From Mesostigma viride (lineage: Eukaryota; Streptophyta; Mesostigmatophyceae; Mesostigmatales; Mesostigmataceae): DNA of 64,000 nucleotides. Below the pieces are notes generated by a model, which ran no database searches, was not told the DNA's origin, and worked only from the letters and a program-made list of their open reading frames with translations. A program made the translations under genes and the position numbers. Positions 56,901 to 64,000 of this stretch are shown here, in pieces (position 1 is the stretch's first letter; the number at the start of each line of letters is the position of its first letter). The stretch lies in contig RPFO01000579.1 of the NCBI GenBank assembly GCA_009746045.1, positions 559,660-623,659 on the forward strand, in the 5' to 3' direction.

Positions 56901-57737
56901 TCGTTGGTTGTGCCTGCCCTGTCTTTCCCACCTCGCCTGTCATGTATTATGTGAGAGACCTTAGCCAACGTCAAGTGAGACAACTGTCAACGTTGGACGC
57001 ATGGCATGCTAAGTGCTGTTCATGTGTTTGCCGTGCTGCTTCCGGTCGGCTGCCTCCATGGACGTGATGTTCACCAGTAAAAGGTCTGATGTGGGGTTCC
57101 CATCCGCCAAGGTAAAGGCACACACACGCAGGCCCCGGGGAACTCGTGGCGGCATGTGGCAGTTACTTGGGGGCTTCATCTGGAGCGCAGGGTGCCAAAC
57201 AGTCTGCGGGGGCCCCTGGCCCTCGGAGCTGCTCCCTTGTGCCCATGGGGCCCTGCTGCCAGAGCATGTTGCCCAGCTCTTGGGTGCTGCGGTCGTGGAG
57301 TCTGGCGGGGGAAGTGCCATTTCTGATGCAAAAGAAGTGCAGCTGATCCATGGTGGCCAGCCGTGTCGTTTCATTGCCAGAAACTCTTTTTTTAGTGGGA
57401 ATGTCAGGGGCAAAGCCTTCTGAGGTTGGTCACTCTGTTGCCTTTCATCTGTCTGCCTGTGTGTGTCCGGGTATCCCTGTGTCCATGTGTGTGTTGGAGT
57501 CCGCGCCCTTTGAACAAAAGTGCAGGCTGAAACCTTTTGCTTTTTCAGTGTGAACATGGAGTTTGTGCCTGCAGGAGTGTATGAGGGCTCTGCATGTCAT
57601 GAGTGTTATCATTCAGCAAAGTGGCCTCAAACCCCCCAGGGGTCACTCTCGCGAAGCGTTGTGCGAATGCATCAAACAATAAGCACGCATCAAAGGTACC
57701 ACAGGCTACTAGTCACGCATGGTAGTTACGACTGCTA
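53996..57737. other. eIF3L 3' flank and region without a defensible gene
   Basis: After a probable eIF3L polyadenylation signal (TGTAA at 54271) I see no exon set I can support. Open frames at 56477-56983 and 57009-57557 (minus) and 57013-57423 (plus) overlap on opposite strands and match no family I recognise. 57105-57115 looks like a donor (GCCAAGGTAAAG), so a plus-strand exon cannot be excluded. Confidence 0.4.
54530..55030. repeat. 14-bp minisatellite, about 35 units
   Basis: The unit is GGGTCTTCTGGAAC with variants GGGTCTTTTGGAAC and CGGTCTTCTGGAAC arranged in a non-random mix. Since 14 is not a multiple of three, all three frames are open and give RVFWNGSSGTGLLE-type peptides on the plus strand. 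These are not genes. Confidence 0.95.
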
Positions 57738-58043
57738 TGCACAACAAGAAGAGGTGGCAGACCATTGTCCAGGCCCACACGGCAGCCCCTGTGGGCAAGG
57801 CCCCCTTCCCAAGGAGGAAGGGGCGCTTTGCTGAGAAGAGTAGTTAGGATTTTCTAGATTACCTTAGAGTTAGCTTACTTCCCTTGCATGAAGTAGCCTA
57901 GAATGTATTAAAAGGCATATGGCCTTTCTCAGGGATATGTGCTACATTGACTCCCAACGGAGTGATGTTAATAATTAATTAATTAATTAATTAGCTTACT
58001 TCGGTTTCGCGGCTTCGCTCACCTCTGTCATTCATGCAAGGGA
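57738..58043 (+). mobile_element. LINE 3' tail (ORF2 C-terminus and 3' UTR)
   Basis: HNKKRWQTIVQAHTAAPVGK ... GRFAEKSS then stop, the same tail as QDKTRWKKIVKAHTPDPVGK at 60.44 kb and NKKRWKTIVQAHTPAPV at 63.5 kb on the minus strand. The 3' UTR is cut by an insertion at 57881-57990, and the terminus (GTGCTACATAATCTCCC) abuts the next LINE copy. Confidence 0.75.
57881..57990 (+). mobile_element. 110-bp 5'-truncated ORF1-only element
   Basis: Perfect 11-bp target duplication TTAGCTTACTT (57870-57880, 57991-58001). The contents are the last 110 bp of the ORF1-only family: CTTGCATGAAGTAGCCTAGA, CATATGGCC, GACTCCCAACGGAGTGATG and an (AATT)n tail. Confidence 0.88.
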
Positions 58044-60690
58044 ATACGTGCTACATAATCTCCCCCGGTTTGACACGCCCACGGTGTGCTCTGACCACCG
58101 GTTGGTGCGCGCGACCCTTCAGCTCCGGTTCCACGTCCCCGCGCGCCGCGCCCCAGTGGTCCGCCCTGACTGGTACGCTCTACGCCCGGTCAGGGGAGAT
58201 CCTGAGGACTGGACGGACGCCGAGCACGAGCGGAATCGGTGCCGACGGGAGTACCTGTCGGCCCTGGACGCCCGGGCGGACGTCGACGAGCTGGACAAGG
58301 GTGCCCCCAACGCCGCCATTTTTGCGGGCTTTGCGGCCCGTGCCCCGTTGCTGGCGGCCCGGCACCTGCCGGCCATGCCCCGCCGCCGCCCCGGCCCGCT
58401 CTACCGCCAGGACCCCAAGGTCTTGGCCGCCCGGCACCGCCTCAAGCGTAACCGGGACCCGCTGCAGAAACCAGTGCTCAAGGCCGCCCTCGTGGAGGCC
58501 TACGAGCATGCTCAGGACGCGGAGGCGGCCCAGTGCATCGCGGACGCCAAGGCCTGCCAGGCTCGCAACCAGGGAAAGGACATGTGGTACCACCTCGACC
58601 GGCTCGGCGGCCGGCGGCAGCGCACCCCGGTGGAGCACACAGGGGACGGCACGGCGCCGGTTAGCCTTGACCGCTGGTTGGCCCACAATGTTTCCTTGAC
58701 CGGTGGGGCTCGCGCCCCCCCCCGCCGCTTCACCCCGAGACGGCCGCCCGCCTCGGGGTCGCCGGACCCCCGCCGCCGCCAGCGCCCCCCTCCTCGGCCG
58801 CGGACTACCAAGTCCCCGCCTTGCAGGAGGGCTGCCTTGCCACTGACGACGTCGTCCCCCCCTTCACTTTGAAGGAATTGGACGGCGCCCTTGCTCGCCT
58901 GCGGTACGATGCGGCGGTCGGTGCCGACCACCTTTCTGCTGAGCTGCTGAAGACCCCTGATCCGGCGGTTAGGGATCTTCTGCTGGCGTTCTGCAACCGT
59001 GTCCTGCTCTCTGACGAGCCTCCGCCTGCCGAGTGGCAGACGGCCATCCGCGTCATGCTGTACAAGAAGGGCTCTGCTGCTGACCCCGGTAACTACCGGG
59101 GTGTCTGCCTCCAGAGCGCCGCGCTGAAGGTCTTCATGCGCATGATGCTGCACAGGCTCCGCGCCGCGCTGGACCCACACCTGGGTGAGTCTCAGATGGG
59201 TTTCCGTCGTGGTCGTAACACTGTCATGGCTGTGTTTGTCGCGCGCCGGTTGATGGAGGAGGTGCGTCGCCTTCCCCCTGACAGTTTGCCGCTGGTCTTC
59301 ATTTTTGCTGACTATATCAAGGCCTTTGACACGGTTCTCTGGGAGGCTCTTTGGGCCATCCTAGCTCTGGATCGGGTACCACCTGCGTTTATTGCTGCCA
59401 TTCGCCGACTGTATGAGGGCTCACAGGCAGTAGTGCGGACTGCGGAAGGCACCACTCCACCATTCCCCCTTCACCACGGGGTGTGGCAAGGTTGTGTCCT
59501 GTCCCCATACCTGTTCATTATTGTCGTGGATCACGTCATGCGCCGGGCACGTGCGCGCTTTACTGCTCTTAAGGGGTTCGAGCCAGGCTTGGACAACGTG
59601 AAAGAGCACGGCGGGGTTAGACCTGGTTACCGCCTTGCCGACCTGATTTATGCGGATGACACCACCCTCACTGTGCACGGGGCATCGAGAGCCCCGAGCA
59701 CATTCAGACCTGGCTGGACTGTCTGGGCCTGGAGGCGCGGGCGGTGGGGTTGGAGATTAGTGTCAAAACTGAGGCGATGGTGATTGGGGCCTCCAGTACA
59801 CCACCGCTGCCGCGCCTGCTCGACGGGACGGAGGTCGACCGTTCCGCGACCGCTTCAAGCTGTTGGGGAGTTGGCTTCCTGACACTGCCGACGATGTGGA
59901 CACCCGCATCGGCCTTGCCTGGGCCAAGCTCCGTTCGCTCAAAACCTACTGGCGCTCGAAGGGCCTGGGCGAGCACCGCAAGCGCATGCTCTTCAAGGTC
60001 CTCGTCCTCACGGGTGCTCACGTATGGCGCCGAGGCGTGGACCATCCCACCCAAACTGGCAGCTATAGGCTAGACGGCACGGTTTACAGGATGCTCCGAC
60101 AGGTCCTTAACGTAGGGTTTTCCGAGCGCCCGTCATCAGAATCTTTGTATCATGGCATGCCTCGTGTTTCGGACGAGATTCGGGCAGCGTAGGCCCATTT
60201 GTAGGACACCTTGCTCGCACCAGCCAGGTCGACACCGCCCTTGGCTTGGCCGGCCCCCAGCGGCTTGGCCAGCCAGGGCGACACATTCTGACCTGGCCTG
60301 GCCCCGAGGGCATTCCCAAAAGGGTAGGGAAACCTGTCACGAACTACATCCAGATGTTGCTGGACGACCTAGTAGTGGTCCCAGCCCAGTTTGAGCACCG
60401 CATGATTCCACTCTCTCTCCCGTCTTTGGACTGCCATGCAGGACAAGACGCGGTGGAAGAAGATTGTCAAGGCGCACACGCCCGACCCTGTGGGCAAGCC
60501 CCCTCCCCCCAAGCGGAGGAGGCGTTTTGATGAGTAGTGTAGTTAGGATTTTCTACTAGATGGCTTAGAGTTAGGATAGTTCGATCACGCGGCTTCCTCC
60601 ACCCCATCCATCATGGAATATGTGCTACATGATCTCCCCACGGAGGCATGTTATAATTTAATTTAATTTTTAATAATCTCCCCACGGAGT
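58044..60690 (+). mobile_element. LINE (non-LTR retrotransposon) ORF2 copy, decayed
   Basis: 5'-truncated inside the endonuclease (VCSDHRLVRATLQLRF is the end of an APE-type domain). It then has a linker, a reverse transcriptase, a post-RT region (DGTVYRMLRQVLNVGF), the tail DKTRWKKIVKAHTPDPVGK and the 3' terminus TGCTACATGATCTCCCCACG with AATTT-rich tail. At least four frame changes break it (near 58850, 59690, 59850 and 60000-60190), and stops occur near 60190. It is a dead copy, but it identifies the probable source of the machinery for the ORF1-only elements. Confidence 0.88.
58821..59783 (+). pseudogene. LINE reverse transcriptase domain
   Basis: In order: LARLRYDAAVGADHLSAELL, AEWQTAIRVMLYKKGSAADP-GNYRGVCLQ, SQMGFRRGRNT, FIFADYIKAFDTVLWEALW (motif A with the first catalytic Asp), HGVWQGCVLSPYLF (motif B; the usual Arg before Gln is Trp here) and LADLIYADDTTLTVHG (motif C, YADD). 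The frame is lost after motif C. Confidence 0.88.
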
Positions 60691-60721
60691 CATGTTGTAA
60701 TTTAATTTTTAATTTAATTTA

Positions 60722-61385
60722 ATGGTAGATACATCAGATAGTGTCATCAGCAGCAGTAGTGTAGAATAGTTAGACAGTGGCCTTGTACATGCCCGCCTAC
60801 TACAGGCACTATACCAGCTGAGGCCTAGCCTTTTTAGTCATGTACATGTATGCCTATGATGAGCCACCCTCCAGATGATGCCTAGCTTTATTTAATTATG
60901 CAGTGCCCATGCAGGGGGTCACTCCCTGCTGAGAAGCCATGCCCTCGCTCTTGTATAGCTGTGCTGATCTTCCCCACCTATGACAGGCTCCCCTTAGCTG
61001 GGTGTTTTAAACTCTGGGTGGTGCAGGTGCCCTAGTGCACCTAGAGCAAGTGTTGTTTACATTCCCACCCTTGCAGGAAGTAGCTTAGAATGTATGATAG
61101 GCCATATGCCCCTTCTCTGGGCTATGTGCTACATATACTCCCAACGGAGTTATGTTACGATTCAATTCAATTCAATTCAATTCAATTCAATACATCAGAT
61201 AGACTAGCTGGCACCAAGCCCGCCCAGCCTGGGCGTTATGTCCTCACCTGGCGTGCCCCCGGCCGCGCGCGGCAGGGCCGCCACCCGTGGCCTTTTCGTG
61301 ATAGACTCGGCATGGACATGTGCTACACTAGACGTGAAGGGCTCACACCCGGGCAGCCTCCTGGTTTGTCTGTAATATGGAGGCA
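60722..61385 (+). pseudogene. LINE ORF2 C-terminal fragment interrupted by an ORF1-only remnant
   Basis: It begins GGTAGATACATCAGATAG and resumes after the insertion as SDRLAGTKPAQPGRYVLTWR ... GQPPGLSVIWRQ, the same region as 27119-27450 inverted. It is cut at about 61386 by ORF1-only copy 3. Confidence 0.75.
60742..61189 (+). mobile_element. 448-bp 5'-truncated ORF1-only element
   Basis: The target duplication ATACATCAGATAG lies at 60729-60741 and 61190-61202. It contains the 3' UTR only, with the stem-loop at 60911-60929, the terminus ACTCCCAACGGAGTTATG and an (AATTC)n tail. Confidence 0.85.
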
Positions 61386-63195
61386 GAATGTCCCATCCAA
61401 GCCACGAGCCACGAGTTAGCCATGGCTGACGGCGGCGCTCATAACTTTCACGTTTGAGCACCGAATTTAGTCGTGAATATCACAATCGCTTCGTCTTTCT
61501 AAGACGCACATGCTGATATAATTTTCCGACGCTATTACGCAATATACGATGAGCAAACGCCCATCGACGCAACGCAGCCTGACGGCTGCGCTCGGCAATG
61601 AAAATACGGCTGCAGCTCAGGCTGCAGCTTCGCCATCAGGTCCGGCAGGCAGCGGTGACACTAGTCGTGCACTGGTGGTCGCCCAGCAACCTCCCGGGCT
61701 CAATGCCTCGCCATCGGCATCGCCTGACCCTAAACGCAGCCGCCCAGCCGACAACACAGGAGGGTTTTCACGCCCCAAAGAACCGCGCTTTCGGCCTGAA
61801 CCTTTCAAGGTCGATGATCACGACTGGACCAACATGTCCCCGGCAACTGCCATGCGTTGCATCTTCTACGGGGACTACGCCTCGCTTTACGACCTGTGCC
61901 TCCATCTCTACGACATCAATCGCCTCATTTGCTCGGACGGCAGCTGGTGGTATAACATCAGCATGCTGGACGGGTGCAACCGCGCCTTCCTCCAACACAC
62001 CATCCTCAACTCCCTTCTCATGCGCTCTGACGGCGAGATCTGGGCTCCATCCATCTCCGCCCCCACACTCCGTTCCATCCTCACGGAAAGCCTTTCAGCA
62101 GCACGTGACCCCCCTTGCTGCCGACGTAGCAGCAACGGGTGGGACGCTGGCTACTGAACTTCCTCACATTTCCACCACCGCCGCCTCCACCTCCACTGCC
62201 ATTTCCGCCTCCACTGCCGACATCAAAGCCCAGCTCCTCGACCTCGACCAACGCCTTCAAGCCACCGCCACCGCCCTTGAGTGCTTGCATGACACCGCCG
62301 GCCTCACCGTCCAGGCGGTGAAGGACATCGCCGCCCAGCCGGCACCTGCTGGCCCGGCCGGCGATGCTCCCTCCACCTGGGCGGACTTGCTTAAGCATCA
62401 GTGCATCACACCAACTCCACCACCTCCACCATCGCGGCACAACTCAAGCAACAAGCCCTCGACCTTCGCGAGGAAGCCGACATCGCCAGGCGCAGCCACA
62501 ATGTCATGGTCAAGCACTTCGACCAGCCGGCAGGTGAGACCTCCACGAGCCTTCTTGAGGCATTTAAGCGCGACATTCTTGCCCCCATGCTACTCTGACA
62601 CTGGTGAGCTGGACATGTCGGCTGTCCGCCTCCCCCGCGCGTGGGGGCCGGAAGGCTGGCCCGGCACCCGTGCTCCTCACCTTTAAGTAAGTACATGGCG
62701 GACAAGCTGGCGTTCCTTAAATGCCGCAAGAAGCTCTCGGAGACTCGCTTCACGCTGGACGACGACTTGACCCTGGCCCAGCAACAGCGGCGACGCGAGC
62801 TATGGCCGACCTACCTTCAGCTCCGGCAGAGCGCAGGGGGGAAGCCGGTATACTGGAGGGGGGCGGTCATCCACGTTGACCACAAGCCCTGGCAGGCCCC
62901 TCCTGCCACCTCAGACTAGGGAATATATACCAGTAGTGTAGCTTAGTCAAGCTTAGCCTAGCATGTGGCCCACGCGCATGTGCGCCCATAATGGCCCCCA
63001 TGGATGTTGCCTACAGAATTTAGCCAAGCCTTGCCTATAATGGGACCCCCATGGATGTTGCATTAAGAATTTAGCCATGCTCTGCCTATGCAGAGAGATG
63101 CTCTCTGTCGAGAAGCCATGCCCTAGCTCGTGTATAGCCATGATGATCTTCCCCCACATGACATGCTCCCCCTTAGTTGGGCATAGCGTGATATA
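61386..63195 (+). mobile_element. ORF1-only LINE-like element, copy 3
   Basis: The leader (TAGCCATGGCTGACGGCGG), ORF1 from 61549 and the 3' UTR to about 63195 match copies 1 and 2, but the usual terminus is missing. It is inserted in the LINE C-terminal fragment within a few bases of the position hit by copy 2 (after GTAATATGGAGGCAG). A short ORF1 fragment in the same orientation follows at 63198-63285. Confidence 0.78.
61549..62919 (+). pseudogene. LINE ORF1-like protein, copy 3 (frameshifted)
   Basis: ATG at 61549 (MSKRPSTQRSLTAALGNE), conserved RCIFYGDYASLYDLCLHL, a shift near 62090 (one extra A), a small insertion near 62398 and another near 62690 (duplicated GTAA). The C-terminal FTLDDDLTLAQQQRRRELWP is intact. 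Family description as for copy 2. Confidence 0.75.
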
Positions 63196-63285
63196 ACACG
63201 TACCACCACCACCACCTCCGCCATCGCCGCACAGCTCAGGCAAGCCACAGACGCTTGAGGTCCGCGAGGAGTGCGAGCTTGACAA

Positions 63286-63560
63286 AATTAAATTAAATTG
63301 AATTATAACATGACTCCGTTGGGAGATCATGTAGCACATATTCCCTTGCTGGATGGATGGAGGTGGCCGGCGAAGCCGCGAAACCGAACTAAGCTAACTC
63401 TAAGCTAATCTAGAAAACCCTAACTACTCTACTCAGCAAAGCGCCCCTTGGCTCCTGGGGCCGGGGAGCTAGGGGGCTTGCCCACAACAGGGGCTGGCGT
63501 GTGAGCCTGGACAATCGTCTTCCACCTCTTCTTGTTCTGCACATTGCATTACCGAAAGAG
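63286..63560 (-). mobile_element. LINE 3' tail, minus strand
   Basis: On the minus strand NKKRWKTIVQAHTPAPV ... GAKGRFAE then stop, followed by the 3' UTR (CGGTTTCGCGGCTTCGCCGG) and terminus TGATCTCCCAACGGAGTCAT with an AATTT tail. It meets the ORF1 debris of copy 3 tail to tail. Confidence 0.8.
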
Positions 63561-64000
63561 GCAACATTCGTTTCCCTTGAAAATTCAAGTACAACGGACG
63601 GCGCGCAAATTTTAGCATACGGACTGATCCAGGACCGGATCGACCAAACCCGATCTGCCCAAATCTGCCCAAATCTTTCACTTCACGAGTCACTACCGGA
63701 TCTGTACGGCAACTGCGGGCCGACTTCCTGATTCCGTGGACTCCGAGCATAGAACCTTTTCTAGACGGGAGTAGTTTTTGGACTCGGATCTACACCAACG
63801 GTCGTGGCAAAACTCGCTGGCATGAAAATAGAAACTTTGGAAGCATTTTGCTGGCATTAGGTAGCTGGAAAATACGGCGCTGCAAATAGGCATAATGCAT
63901 TGTGAACATTTTCTCGTAACTAACGTGCCGCTCATCACGCATTTTTTAGTGGTCATAATTTACATTTTACACTAGCTAGTACACTTGCTGCAGGGCATAC
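63561..64000. other. No gene identified
   Basis: Unique-looking sequence with a short tandem CCGATCTGCCCAAATC at 63651-63677. No coding signal supported. Confidence 0.35.

Noticed and set aside
57009-57557. 182-codon minus-strand frame as a gene
   Set aside because: A similar-length frame lies opposite, there is no recognisable domain, and flanking DNA is LINE debris. Left as unresolved.

Overview
This window is nuclear DNA of a eukaryote, most likely a chlorophyte green alga. That is inference, from GC-rich spliced coding sequence with many short exons, serine carboxypeptidase and eIF3 genes of eukaryotic type, abundant microsatellites, and TTTAGGG-like interstitial repeats. No bacterial operon structure, rRNA, CRISPR array or complete tRNA gene is visible.

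Layout. 1-3.3 kb: palindromic fold-back DNA (including a perfect 380-bp palindrome), then a LINE ORF1-like reading frame on the minus strand joined to about 640 bp of tetranucleotide satellite. 3.3-9.35 kb: a four-exon sulfotransferase gene on the minus strand. 10.4-20.5 kb: a secreted serine carboxypeptidase gene on the plus strand, divergent from the sulfotransferase. 21.07-32.48 kb: a nest of mobile elements built on an old inverted repeat of about 2.7 kb per arm. The arms hold two copies of a TTAA-target DNA transposon. They were later hit by two ORF1-only LINE-like elements, a second TTAA element and a SINE-like element. About 33.5-42.8 kb: a minus-strand gene with a GYF domain and long disordered exons, only partly resolved. 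43.5-54.0 kb: the eIF3 subunit L gene on the plus strand, ten exons fully resolved, divergent from the GYF gene. 54-57.7 kb: no gene I can defend, and a large 14-bp minisatellite. 57.7-63.6 kb: a second cluster of LINE debris, with a reverse-transcriptase copy, tails, and nested ORF1-only copies.

Most unusual observation. Nearly every intron of the four genes contains diverged partial copies (here called echoes) of the edge of the adjoining exon together with its splice site. They lie on the intron side of the live junction and sometimes expand into minisatellites. The clearest case is the 3' end of eIF3L exon 5, whose last codons plus GT donor recur about nine times at 50.36-50.56 kb. Introns here seem to lengthen by repeated local duplication across splice junctions, leaving rows of decayed decoy splice sites.

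The second theme is a LINE family with two forms: ORF2-bearing copies and about 1.94-kb ORF1-only copies. The two forms share 3' ends, including a short stem-loop that shows compensatory base changes.
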